Source of the DNA: Luethyella okanaganae | Lineage (GTDB): Bacteria > Actinomycetota > Actinomycetes > Actinomycetales > Microbacteriaceae | Direction of reading: 5' to 3' | Assembly: GCF_042660285.1 (NCBI RefSeq) | Contig: NZ_JBHSTP010000003.1 | Span: 506,248-570,247, forward strand | DNA: 64,000 nucleotides | Shown here: piece by piece, positions 52,459-61,281 of the stretch | Layout: every line of letters starts with the position of its first letter | Numbering within the stretch: the first letter of the stretch is position 1 | Notes under the pieces: generated by a model | The model's database searches: none | Told to the model about the DNA's origin: nothing | Seen by the model: the letters and a program-made list of their open reading frames with translations, nothing else | Position numbers and translations under genes: made by a program

Positions 52459-53663
52459 CTCGGCTGCACGGCAACAGCCTCCGTGTCGGGGATCGGGCTC
52501 GCGTCGCGACCGCGCAGATCGGGGTGCCAATGTCGTCCGAGAGCCGGCACGATGAATCCGGCGAAGGCGAGGACACCGGCCACCCAGAAGGCACCGCCCG
52601 CGCCGTTGCCGTCGATGAGGAAGCCGGCAGCGGCAGAACCGAGGGCAGCGCCGATGAGCTGGCCGGTGCCGACCCAGCCGTAGGCCTCCGCGGTGTCGCT
52701 GAACTTGACGCTCGCCGAGACGATCGCGAACAACACCGCCAGGGCCGGGGCGATTCCGATTCCCGCGATGAAGAGTGTGACTGAGAGCCACCAGAAGCTC
52801 ATCGCGCCGGCAGCCGCTGCGGTTCCGACGAAGACGATGAGCATGCGCCGTGCCAGTGCCCAGGGGCCGATCGGCAGATGCCCGAACGTCAGACCACCGG
52901 CGATGCTGCCGATGGAGAAGATGGCGAGCACGAAGCCCGCCTCGCCGCCGCCGTGCCCGAAAACCGCGACGACTCCGGCCTCGACCGCGGCGCACGCGCC
53001 GACCAGAAGGAAGCCGACCACGGTCGCGAGCAGCACCGGTGGCTTCTTCAGCACCGCACCGAGCTTCTGCTTGCTGCGGGGGATACGCACGCGTCCGAGC
53101 TCGGGAGAACCGACGAACCAGACGCCGCCGCCGACGAGGAAGGCGACGGCGAGCAGGATGCCCCAGACCGTGCCGATCTGGGTCGAGACGAAGGTTGTGA
53201 CCACGGGACCGATGACCCAGATCATCTCCTGGGCGGTGGCATCGAGTGAGAAGAGCGGAGTGAGCTGACGGGAGTTGACCATCTTCGGGTAGATGGTGCG
53301 GACCGCCGGCTGGATCGGCGGCATGCTGAGACCGGCGACGAATCCGACGACCATATAGGCCGGGACGGTCATCGGGATGACGCCGATCGCCGTGACGGCC
53401 CCGGCGCAGAGGACGAGGGTGAGCACGATGACGCGACGCATCCCCCAGACGCCCATGAACCGGCTCGTGAGCGGACCGGCGATGGCTTGCCCGATGCTCG
53501 TGGCCGCGAGCACGAGACCTGCGGCGCCGTAGGAGCCGGTCTGTCGTTCGATGTGCAGCAGAAAGGCGAGGGAGAGCATTCCGAACGGGAATCGTGCGGT
53601 CAGTTGTGCGGCGATGATGCGGCCGACGCCGGGCGTCTTGAGGATGTCCGAGTAGCTGCTCAC
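52455..53663 (-). CDS. MFS transporter
   Basis: 402 aa from the GTG at 53663-53661 (MSSYSDILKTPGVGRI); a TTG two codons earlier is less likely. Twelve hydrophobic segments are visible with the usual central cytoplasmic loop (RVRIPRSKQKLGAVLKKPP). The GLVLAATSIGQAIAGPLTSRFMG block matches the motif-A region. It resembles sugar or drug efflux permeases of actinobacteria, but the substrate is unknown. Confidence 0.87.
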   Translation of the reverse strand: MSSYSDILKTPGVGRIIAAQLTARFPFGMLSLAFLLHIERQTGSYGAAGLVLAATSIGQAIAGPLTSRFMGVWGMRRVIVLTLVLCAGAVTAIGVIPMTVPAYMVVGFVAGLSMPPIQPAVRTIYPKMVNSRQLTPLFSLDATAQEMIWVIGPVVTTFVSTQIGTVWGILLAVAFLVGGGVWFVGSPELGRVRIPRSKQKLGAVLKKPPVLLATVVGFLLVGACAAVEAGVVAVFGHGGGEAGFVLAIFSIGSIAGGLTFGHLPIGPWALARRMLIVFVGTAAAAGAMSFWWLSVTLFIAGIGIAPALAVLFAIVSASVKFSDTAEAYGWVGTGQLIGAALGSAAAGFLIDGNGAGGAFWVAGVLAFAGFIVPALGRHWHPDLRGRDASPIPDTEAVAVQPS

Positions 53664-53749
53664 AATCAACCAACTCTATCGATCTTGGGCGGTTCGCATT
53701 CACGGGCTGGCGAGGCGAATCGCGCCACTTCTAGATCGGAGACATCCGA

Positions 53750-54120
53750 ATGTCTCGTCCGCTCGTCGGCGCCGACGAGCTCGCTACGCTCTACGCCTCG
53801 GCCGCGCCGCCCCGCGTGCTCGATGCGCTGTGGAATCGACGCAACCGTGGAGCTTCCGCGGCAGGGGATGCTGCTCGACGCCCTGGCGGTCGAGCAATAC
53901 AGCGGTGATATCGAGCCGATCGATCCCCGGGTCGGCCATATCCCTGGGGCGGTGAGCGCTCCTGCCACGGGGAATCTCGACATGACCGGTCGCTTCACCC
54001 AGCGACGCGGCTCCAGGCGCGTTTCCGCTCTGGGAGTGACGGAGAGGCCCGGTCGGCGTCTACTGCGGCTCCGGTGTCACTGCGGTGCTCCTGCGGCGAT
54101 GCGCCGTAAACGAGCGTGAA
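53750..54120 (+). pseudogene. Decayed rhodanese (thiosulfate sulfurtransferase) gene
   Basis: Rhodanese pieces lie in order but in three different frames. MSRPLVGADELATLYASAAPPRVLDALW starts at 53750 (frame 2). DPRVGHIPGAVSAPATGNLDMTGRFT lies at about 53920-54000 (frame 0). The active-site loop GVYCGSGVTA is read at 54055-54084 (frame 1). The middle is shortened. At least two frameshifts and a deletion make a working enzyme impossible. Confidence 0.75.
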
Positions 54121-54300
54121 GAAGAACGTAGATGCAATAAATCGCTACTTCTTGCCGAGGTGCGTGCATGAGAATGCGCTTCCAAAACGTTATCGACGCA
54201 CGGATTCGCCCGGGTTAGTCTGTATTAGGCTCAGTGGCGCCCACTGTGGCTATGCGCCTTCGGCGACGAAGTGACCGCACCAGATAGTAAAGGATGGAAA
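54121..54300 (+). promoter_or_regulatory. Upstream region of the amino-acid ABC operon
   Basis: A distinctly more AT-rich stretch than its surroundings holds TTAGTCTGTATTAGG at about 54215-54229 as the likely -10 area and AAAGGA 8 nt before the ATG at 54301. No certain -35 or operator is seen. Confidence 0.3.
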
Positions 54301-55200
54301 ATGCGCATTCGCTATGCCGTTCCGGCCCTCGCGGCCGCGACAGTACTCTTGCTCTCCGGATGTGTCGACAACGCGACCCCTCCGACGGGCGGTTCGACGG
54401 GTGCGACATCCGCCCCGACCATCGCCAAGGATGACGCTGCTGCCGCACTCCTTCCCAAGGACATCGCGGCCGCAGGCAAGCTCGTCGTCAGCACCGACCC
54501 GACTTACCCCCCGAACGAATACAAGGACCAGGACGGCAACCCGATCGGCTGGGGCATCGAGATCGCCGCCGGTATCGCCGCCAAGCTCGGACTGACTCCC
54601 GAGTACCAGATCTCCAAGTTCGACAACATCATCCCGAGTGTCACGGGAGGCAAGTCCGACATCGGCGAGTCCTCTTTCACCGACACGATCGAGCGCGAGA
54701 AGCAGGTCGACTTCGTCAACTACTACACCGCGGGCATCCAATGGGCATCGGCCGCTGGCAAGAACGTCGACCCCGACAACGCCTGCGGGCTCAAGGTCGC
54801 CGTGCAGTCGACCACCTTTGAAGACACCGACGAGGTCCCAGCCAAGAGCGACGCGTGCGTCGCCGCAGGCAAGGCCCCGATCGAGAAGGTGCAGTTCGAC
54901 GCCCAGGACTCCGCGACCAATGCCGTCGCGCTCGGCCAGGTCGACGCCATGAGCGCCGACTCTCCCGTCACCCTGTATGCGATCGCCCAGACAGGCGGCA
55001 AGCTCCAGCTGGCCGGAAAGACCTTCGACGTCGCCCCGTACGGCATCGTCGTCGCCAAGGGCTCAGGCCTGGCCGAGGCCGTTCAGGCGGCCTTGCAGTC
55101 TATGGTGGACGACGGCAGCTACATGGCCATCCTCGACGCCTGGGGTGTCGCCGACGGCGGCATCTCACAGATCACGATCAATGCGGCTGCGAACGGCTAG
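54301..55200 (+). CDS. Amino-acid ABC transporter substrate-binding lipoprotein (family 3)
   Basis: 299 aa from the ATG with AAAGGA upstream. Lipobox LSGC at residues 18-21. The SBP family 3 features are GKLVVSTDPTYPPNEYKDQDG, then GWGIEIAAGIAAKLG, the SFTDTIERE hinge and DAMSADSPVTLYA (the D-x-x-x-x-D substrate end). It binds a polar amino acid or opine at the outer membrane face. The permease starts 2 nt after its stop. Confidence 0.9.
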   Translation: MRIRYAVPALAAATVLLLSGCVDNATPPTGGSTGATSAPTIAKDDAAAALLPKDIAAAGKLVVSTDPTYPPNEYKDQDGNPIGWGIEIAAGIAAKLGLTPEYQISKFDNIIPSVTGGKSDIGESSFTDTIEREKQVDFVNYYTAGIQWASAAGKNVDPDNACGLKVAVQSTTFEDTDEVPAKSDACVAAGKAPIEKVQFDAQDSATNAVALGQVDAMSADSPVTLYAIAQTGGKLQLAGKTFDVAPYGIVVAKGSGLAEAVQAALQSMVDDGSYMAILDAWGVADGGISQITINAAANG

Positions 55201-55202
55201 CC

Positions 55203-56225
55203 GTGTCCGATTCTGAACGGAATCGTCCGGCGGTGGGGGCGACCCTGCCGCCGGACGGCGTCGATGGCCCGAGCGAGCCCAGTCAGCCGGCGCCGATCAA
55301 GGCGATCAGACTCAAGCACCCGTGGCGGAGCGTCTTCGCCGTGCTCCTCCTTCTTCTCTTATCCGTGGTGATCATCGATGCGGCGCGGCGCCCGGCGTTC
55401 GACTGGCCGTCGGTCGGCAAGTTCCTCTTCGATCAGCGCATCTCGCAGGCGGCGTTCGTGACGCTCGAGCTCACTGTGTTCTCGATGGTCGTCGCCATCG
55501 TGCTCGGCATCGTGGTCGCCGTCATGAGACTGTCGCCGAATCCTGTCGTGAAGAGCATCGCCTGGTTCTACCTCTGGGTCTTCCGAGGGACGCCGGTCTA
55601 TGTGCAGCTCGTGTTCTGGGGTTTGATCGCGATCATCTACCAGACCATCGACGTCGGCATCCCCTTCACCGAGCCGTGGATCTCCGTTCCGACGAACTCG
55701 GCGCTGAGCCCGTTCTGGATCGCGGTCATCGGCTTGGCGCTCAATGAGGCCGCCTACATGGCGGAGATCGTGCGCGCAGGTCTGCTCTCGGTCGACCGTG
55801 GCCAGGAGGAGGCTGCGACGGCTCTCGGAATGAGCTGGTCCCAGACCATGCGCCGGGTCGTGATCCCCCAGTCGATGCGCATCATCATCCCTCCGACCGG
55901 CAACGAGGTGATCTCTATGCTGAAGACCACCTCGCTCGTGACGGCCGTGCCGTTCAGCTTCGATCTGTACAACCGTGCCCGCGACATCTCTGCCGAGACG
56001 TTCAACCCGATCCCGCTGCTCATCGTGGCGTCGCTCTGGTATCTGTTCTTCACGTCGATCCTGATGGTCGGCCAGTACTTTCTCGAGAAGCGTTTCGCCC
56101 GCGGAGTCGGCGAGCGCAGGCCCGACAAGGGTGTCGGCCTGCCGCCGACGGGCACGGTCCCCGTCGTCGGTGCCGGGCAGTCCACCGTCATCATCGCCCC
56201 ATCCCACGAAGTCGGAGGAAGCTGA
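55203..56225 (+). CDS. Polar amino-acid ABC transporter permease (HisM/GlnP type)
   Basis: 340 aa from the GTG 2 nt after the binding-protein stop. A charged N-terminal tail precedes a first membrane helix (SVFAVLLLLLLSVVIID). FVTLELTVFSMVVAIVLGIV and FRGTPVYVQLVFW are the family helices. The EAA loop reads EEAATALGMSWSQTMRRVVIPQ. The C-terminal tail after FLEKRFARG is long and Pro/Gly-rich. It is the only permease gene, so the channel is likely a homodimer. Confidence 0.9.
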   Translation: MSDSERNRPAVGATLPPDGVDGPSEPSQPAPIKAIRLKHPWRSVFAVLLLLLLSVVIIDAARRPAFDWPSVGKFLFDQRISQAAFVTLELTVFSMVVAIVLGIVVAVMRLSPNPVVKSIAWFYLWVFRGTPVYVQLVFWGLIAIIYQTIDVGIPFTEPWISVPTNSALSPFWIAVIGLALNEAAYMAEIVRAGLLSVDRGQEEAATALGMSWSQTMRRVVIPQSMRIIIPPTGNEVISMLKTTSLVTAVPFSFDLYNRARDISAETFNPIPLLIVASLWYLFFTSILMVGQYFLEKRFARGVGERRPDKGVGLPPTGTVPVVGAGQSTVIIAPSHEVGGS

Positions 56226-57025
56226 TGACCGACACGACGGCCGCGGCCGCGGCGTCCGCGGTTTCCTCCCCTATGGTCTACGCCGACTGTGTCTCGAAGA
56301 GCTTCGGCTCGAACGAGGTGCTCAAGTCGATCTCGCTCGAGGTCAAGCGCGGTGAGGTGATGTGCCTTGTCGGCCCCTCCGGTTCGGGAAAGTCGACATT
56401 CCTGCGGTGCATCAATCACCTCGAGGCGCTCTCCGCCGGCCGGTTGAGCGTCGACGGCGAGCTCGTCGGCTATCGCGAGGCCAACGGCAGGCTCTACGAA
56501 CTGCACCCGAAGGAGGCCTCGAAGCAGAGACGCGACATCGGCATGGTGTTCCAGCGCTTCAACCTGTTCCCGCACATGACGGCGCTCGAGAACGTGATGG
56601 AAGCGCCCATCCGCGTGAAGGGTCAACGCCGGTCCGATGTCGAGAAGCGTGCTCGTGAGCTCTTGGCCCGGGTGGGACTCGCCGAACGGGCGGACTACTA
56701 CCCTGCGCACCTTTCGGGCGGCCAGCAGCAGCGGGTTGCGATCGCGCGGGCTCTGGCGATGGATCCGAAGCTCATGCTCTTCGACGAGCCGACCTCGGCT
56801 CTCGACCCGGAACTCGTCGGAGAGGTTCTCGACGTGATGAAGGAGCTCGCCAAGTCGGGCATGACCATGATCGTCGTCACGCACGAGATGGGCTTCGCGC
56901 GCGAGGTCGCCGACACGCTCGTGTTCATGGATGGCGGCGTCGTCGTCGAGAGCGGCAATCCCCGCGAGGTCCTTACGAACCCGCAGCACAACCGCACGAA
57001 GGCGTTTCTCTCCAAGGTTCTCTGA
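56225..57025 (+). CDS. Polar amino-acid ABC transporter ATP-binding protein (GlnQ/HisP type)
   Basis: 266 aa, start overlapping the permease stop by one base (TGATG). Walker A GPSGSGKST, signature LSGGQQQRVAIARAL, Walker B LMLFDEPTSALDPE and switch His (VTHEMGF) are intact. The insert REANGRLYELHPKEASKQRR before the Q-loop is characteristic of one amino-acid transporter subgroup. It ends with the usual NPQHNRTKAFLSKVL tail. Confidence 0.93.
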   Translation: MTDTTAAAAASAVSSPMVYADCVSKSFGSNEVLKSISLEVKRGEVMCLVGPSGSGKSTFLRCINHLEALSAGRLSVDGELVGYREANGRLYELHPKEASKQRRDIGMVFQRFNLFPHMTALENVMEAPIRVKGQRRSDVEKRARELLARVGLAERADYYPAHLSGGQQQRVAIARALAMDPKLMLFDEPTSALDPELVGEVLDVMKELAKSGMTMIVVTHEMGFAREVADTLVFMDGGVVVESGNPREVLTNPQHNRTKAFLSKVL

Positions 57026-57033
57026 CCTCCGGT

Positions 57034-57101
57034 CGAGAGTCGCCGTTTCCGACGAGGGAGCCCGGTGTGCCGGGCCGACTCGTCGGAAACGGCGACTCTC
57101 G
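57034..57101. repeat. Nested 23-bp perfect inverted repeat
   Basis: The left arm (57034-57056) starts CGAGAGTCGCCGTTTCCGAC. The right arm (57079-57101) is its exact reverse complement. The 22-nt loop contains a second hairpin, GCCCGG-TGTG-CCGGGC. It fills the gap between the convergent ABC ATPase and HrpA genes. It could act as a bidirectional terminator, but the arm length and nesting look more like a REP/BIME-type element. Confidence 0.85.
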
Positions 57102-57106
57102 CGTGG

Positions 57107-60100
57107 TCAGTTCGCGAGCACCTTGGTGATGCGCTGCAAGGACACGGACTCAGCGGCTCGTAGCTCCTGCGCGAACAGGCTGATACGCAGTTCCTCGAGC
57201 ATCCAGCGGGCGCGCATCAGGGGAGGCCTCGAATGCGGAACCAGGGGGATGCATCCGCCCGCCTCATCGAAGCGCGCTGTGGCCGTCTGCACCTCGGTCA
57301 TCCACACACGGTCCCGGCCGGGGTTCTCCTGCAGCTTGGCGATGCGCACTCCGATTCCAGCGAGGTAGCGGGGAAGCTGGCGCAGTCGTTCGAGACCGGT
57401 CTCGCCGACGAAACCGGGGTAGACGAGCCCTTCGAGCTGCTGTCGTGCGTCGCCGAGGGCGGGGAGCAGTGCCATGCTGGTCGCCGCCTTGAGGGCCTTC
57501 TCCGCTCCTCGCGCGGCCGTGAGCGTGCGTGCGACGAGCCCGACGGTCTCGAACATCGAGTCCATCACGACGCCCGAGACCCGATCGCGAACCGTCTCGA
57601 ACTCACCGCGGGTGAAGAGCAAGCCGTCGGGCCTCACCCGGTAGAGCACGTCATCGATGCACGCGCCGAGACAATCGTCGAAAAGCGCCTGCGTGCTGGG
57701 GTACGGGCTTGCCGCGAGTGCGAGCTTCTCGGCTCCGGTCAGATGTTGCCGCACGTAGTTCGCCGGCGACGGAATCGCGAGAGTGAGCAGTCGACGAATG
57801 CCGTCTGGCATGGCAAGCGTTTGCTCCTCCGCTGTGCTCAGCAGCCGGATGCTCACGCTCGCGCGGTCGTCGACGAGTGCCGGGTACGCGCGGATCACGT
57901 TGTCGGCCTGACGGGTGTCGACGTGACGGGGAAGCTCCCCGAAGTCCCAGTTCGTGATCCCGGCGCGTTCGAACCCGCCGGAACCTCCTGGCGACGCGTC
58001 GGGTCCTGTCTGTTCCCCGGCGGCGCCCTCGACGGTAGGCGCCCTGACGGGCTTCGCGAACGTCCTCGCCACGGCCTCCCGTGCCCGATCGGCCAGTTGC
58101 GCTTGGAGCGCGACGAGGTCCTTGTTCGAGGCGATGGCCCGCCCGCGCTCGTCGACGACCCGGAAAGTCAGGCGCAGGTGAGCGGGGATCCGATCGAGCT
58201 CGAAGTCCGCAGCGCTCACCGTCGTGTAGCTCAGACGCTGGATGATGGCGGCGACGGTCGCCGCGAGCGAGCGATCCGGGATCGGCTCATCGGGCAGTTC
58301 CGCTGCGATCCTGGCCGCCCAGTCGCCGGCCGGCACGACGTTGCGTCTGATCGCCTTGGGCAGGACCTTGATCATCGCCGTCACGAGCTCGGTGCGTAGC
58401 CCCGGCACTTGCCAGTCGAAGCCGTCTGGCCGCAACTGAGCGAGCAGCACGAGCGGCACCTGCACGGTCACGCCGTCGTCGTCGGCGCCGGGCTCGAATC
58501 GGTAGTGGAGGCTGAGGCTCTGGTCGTCCTGCCGCCAGGATGGCGGGAACACGGTCTCGTCGACCTCGGGGGTGTCATCCGGAACAAGTGCCTCAGCGGT
58601 CATGGTGAGCAGCTCGGGCGTCTCGTGCTTGGCCTGGCGCCACCAACCCTCGAAGGTGCGAGTCGAGAACACCTCTTCCGGAATGCGCCGCTGATAGAAG
58701 TCGAAGACCGCCTCGTCGTCGAACAGGATGTCGCGACGCCGGCTGCGCTCCTCGAGCGCGGCGAGTTCGGCGCGCAGCGCACGGTTGGCGCGATCGAAGG
58801 TCTGCCGCGATTCCCACTCGCCGTCGACGAGCGCGTGCCGGATGAACAGCTCTCGCGCATAGGATTGGTCGATACGGGCGAACTGGATGCGTCGTTTCGC
58901 CACGATAGGGACGCCATAGAGGGTCACCCGCTCGTAGGCGACGACAGCACCCTGCCTCTTCTCCCAGTGCGGTTCACTGTAGGCGCGTTTGCACAGCTCG
59001 CCGGCGAGCGGCTCGGCCCAGGCTGGATCGATCGCGGCGTTCATCCGGGCGAACAGCCGACTCGTCTCGACGAGCTCGGCGCTCATGACAGCCGCCGGCT
59101 GCCTCTTGGCGAGTGCCGAACCGGGGAAGATCGTGAAGCGTGCCTGCCGCGCGCCGATGTATTCGCCTTTGCCTCGACGGGCTGCCGCTCCTGCGCCCCG
59201 CCCGCCGGTGTTCGCGGTGGCCTGCGTCATATCTCTGAGACCGATGTGGCTGAGCAATCCGGCGAGCAGAGCGCGATGGATGCCGTCGGGGTTTGGCTCG
59301 GACTCGTCGCCCGGTTTTGCGTCGATCACGTTCAGGCCGAGCGGCTTCGCGAGCTGGCGCAGCTGCCGGTAGACCTCCTGCCACTCGCGCACGCGCAGAT
59401 AATTGAGGAACTCGGCCTTGCAGAGGCGTCTGAACGCGCTGCTCGACAGTTCCCGCTGTTGCTTCTCCAGGTGGTTCCAGAGGCCGAGCAGGGTGAGGAA
59501 GTCACTCGTCGGGTCGGCGAAGCGCGCGTGTTTCTCGTCGGCCGCCTGCCTCTTCTCGAGTGGACGTTCGCGCGGATCCTGAATGGTCAGGCCCGCGACG
59601 ATGGCGAGCACGTCCCTGCTCACGCCCTGCGTCTTCGACTCGACCACCATGCGGCCGAAGCGCGGGTCGATCGGCAGTTTCGCGAGCTGGTGCCCGATGC
59701 GGGTCAGACGGGGAACCGCGGCTCCGCCATCTTTTTCGACCCGGTGCGTCGCGCCCAGCTCGTTCAGCAGATCCAGGCCGTCCTTGACGCCGCGCGGGTC
59801 AGGAGGTGTGAGGAAGGGGAAGGCGGCGATGTCCCCGAGGCCGAGGGAGATCATCTGCAGGATGACCGCCGCCAAGTTCGTGCGCAGGATCTCGGGTTCC
59901 GTATATTCGGGCCGGCGCGCGAAGTCCTCCTCGGAGTACAGGCGGATGGCGATCCCGTCGCTCGTGCGCCCCGAGCGTCCGGAACGCTGATTCGCTGAGG
60001 CCTGCGAGATCGCCTCGATCGGAAGGCGCTGCACCTTGGAGCGCACGCTGTAGCGGCTGATGCGCGCTGTTCCGGCATCCACCACGTACTTGATGCCGGG

Positions 60101-61069
60101 CACGGTGAGACTCGTCTCGGCCACGTTGGTCGCGAGCACGATGCGCCGGCGCACACCAGCGATCTTCGACGGTTGGAAGACTCTGTGCTGGTCGGCCGAC
60201 GACAGACGGCCGTAGAGGGGGAGCACTTCGGTGACCCCTGCGCCCATGCCGCCACCGAGGCCGTATCGACCGCGTACAGCCTCCTCGGCGTCGCGGATCT
60301 CGTTCTCGCCGGAGAGGAATACGAGCACGTCGCCATTCGACTCGCGGGCGAGCTCGTCGAGTGCCTCCACAATGCCCTGGAGATAGTCCCTGTCGTCGCT
60401 CGTCGCGTTGTCGTCGCCGGCCTCTTCGGAGTCGTCGCCGGCCTCGGCGACGAGGGGGCGGTACCGGATCTCGACGGGGTAGGTGCGGCCAGAGACCTCG
60501 ACGATCGGGGCAGGCACCCCTGCGGCATCCGCGAAATATCGTGCGAAGCTCTCGGGATCGATCGTGGCCGAGGTCACGATGACCTTGAGATCCGGCCGCT
60601 GGGGCAGCAACTGACGCAGATAGCCGAGCAGGAAGTCGATGTTGAGGCTGCGTTCGTGCGCTTCGTCGATGATGATCGTGTCGTAGCGGCGCAGCAGTCG
60701 GTCACGATGGATCTCGTTGAGCAGGATGCCGTCGGTCATGAGCTTGATACGGGTGTCGGCACTCGCCCTGTCGGTGAACCGCACCTGGTATCCGACGAGT
60801 CCTCCGACCTCCTGTCCGAGCTCTTCGGCGATGCGCTCCGCGATCGTGCGCGCCGCCAGCCGCCTGGGCTGGGTGTGACCGATGCTCTCACGGCCGAGCT
60901 CGAGGCAGATCTTGGGCAACTGCGTCGTCTTTCCCGAGCCGGTCTCGCCGGCGACGATCACGACCTGGTGGTCGCGGACGGCGTGCGCGATCTCATCCCG
61001 CATCTGGCTGACGGGCAGCTCGGAAGGGTAGCTGATCGCGATGGGTGCGGGAGAGGAGGTCTCGGACAT
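57107..61069 (-). CDS. hrpA: ATP-dependent RNA helicase HrpA (DEAH-box)
   Basis: 1320 aa from the ATG at 61069-61067 (MSETSSPAPIAISYPSELPV); a longer open frame upstream lacks conserved sequence. Walker A GETGSGKTTQLPK, DEAH in IIIDEAHERSLNIDF, SAT motif VTSATID, motif V ATNVAETSLTVPG and the QRSGRSGR block (normally QRxGRAGR) are all present. OB-fold and the long HrpA-specific C-terminal domain follow (PLHYRFEPG-like segments and VRPDGLLFTRGEF). Length matches actinobacterial HrpA (about 1300 aa). It works in mRNA and ribosome rescue in the cytoplasm. Confidence 0.93.
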   Translation of the reverse strand: MSETSSPAPIAISYPSELPVSQMRDEIAHAVRDHQVVIVAGETGSGKTTQLPKICLELGRESIGHTQPRRLAARTIAERIAEELGQEVGGLVGYQVRFTDRASADTRIKLMTDGILLNEIHRDRLLRRYDTIIIDEAHERSLNIDFLLGYLRQLLPQRPDLKVIVTSATIDPESFARYFADAAGVPAPIVEVSGRTYPVEIRYRPLVAEAGDDSEEAGDDNATSDDRDYLQGIVEALDELARESNGDVLVFLSGENEIRDAEEAVRGRYGLGGGMGAGVTEVLPLYGRLSSADQHRVFQPSKIAGVRRRIVLATNVAETSLTVPGIKYVVDAGTARISRYSVRSKVQRLPIEAISQASANQRSGRSGRTSDGIAIRLYSEEDFARRPEYTEPEILRTNLAAVILQMISLGLGDIAAFPFLTPPDPRGVKDGLDLLNELGATHRVEKDGGAAVPRLTRIGHQLAKLPIDPRFGRMVVESKTQGVSRDVLAIVAGLTIQDPRERPLEKRQAADEKHARFADPTSDFLTLLGLWNHLEKQQRELSSSAFRRLCKAEFLNYLRVREWQEVYRQLRQLAKPLGLNVIDAKPGDESEPNPDGIHRALLAGLLSHIGLRDMTQATANTGGRGAGAAARRGKGEYIGARQARFTIFPGSALAKRQPAAVMSAELVETSRLFARMNAAIDPAWAEPLAGELCKRAYSEPHWEKRQGAVVAYERVTLYGVPIVAKRRIQFARIDQSYARELFIRHALVDGEWESRQTFDRANRALRAELAALEERSRRRDILFDDEAVFDFYQRRIPEEVFSTRTFEGWWRQAKHETPELLTMTAEALVPDDTPEVDETVFPPSWRQDDQSLSLHYRFEPGADDDGVTVQVPLVLLAQLRPDGFDWQVPGLRTELVTAMIKVLPKAIRRNVVPAGDWAARIAAELPDEPIPDRSLAATVAAIIQRLSYTTVSAADFELDRIPAHLRLTFRVVDERGRAIASNKDLVALQAQLADRAREAVARTFAKPVRAPTVEGAAGEQTGPDASPGGSGGFERAGITNWDFGELPRHVDTRQADNVIRAYPALVDDRASVSIRLLSTAEEQTLAMPDGIRRLLTLAIPSPANYVRQHLTGAEKLALAASPYPSTQALFDDCLGACIDDVLYRVRPDGLLFTRGEFETVRDRVSGVVMDSMFETVGLVARTLTAARGAEKALKAATSMALLPALGDARQQLEGLVYPGFVGETGLERLRQLPRYLAGIGVRIAKLQENPGRDRVWMTEVQTATARFDEAGGCIPLVPHSRPPLMRARWMLEELRISLFAQELRAAESVSLQRITKVLAN

Positions 61070-61249
61070 GAGCCTTCTATGGTATCCGTCGCAGGCGACG
61101 CTCCGAACGTTCGGATGAGGAGCATGGCACGTGAGGGCGCCGCCATGGTAGCTCTGGTCCGGGAGTCCTCGGCTTATTCGACCGTTATCAGGTTCAGCCG
61201 GCGAAGAAGCAATGGAGCGTGCCTCGATCGGCAACGGCAAAATTGTTGC

Positions 61250-61281
61250 TGATACAAAGTACTTTGTGTTACAAAGTATCC
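61250..61281 (+). promoter_or_regulatory. ACAAAGT palindrome/operator before the membrane-protein gene
   Basis: ACAAAGTACTTTGT is a perfect 14-bp palindrome, and TACAAAGTA recurs about 18 nt later (61270-61278), directly before the ATG at 61282. This is the expected place for autoregulation by the downstream winged-helix protein. There is no Shine-Dalgarno sequence, so translation may be leaderless. Confidence 0.5.

Noticed and set aside
61070..61240. 57-codon upstream extension of HrpA
   Set aside because: Not conserved in composition; HrpA homologues start near the ATG at 61069.
57233..61252. Plus-strand frames opposite hrpA (57233-58399, 58409-59998, 60173-61252)
   Set aside because: Shadows of the minus-strand helicase gene, whose motifs are complete and in one frame.
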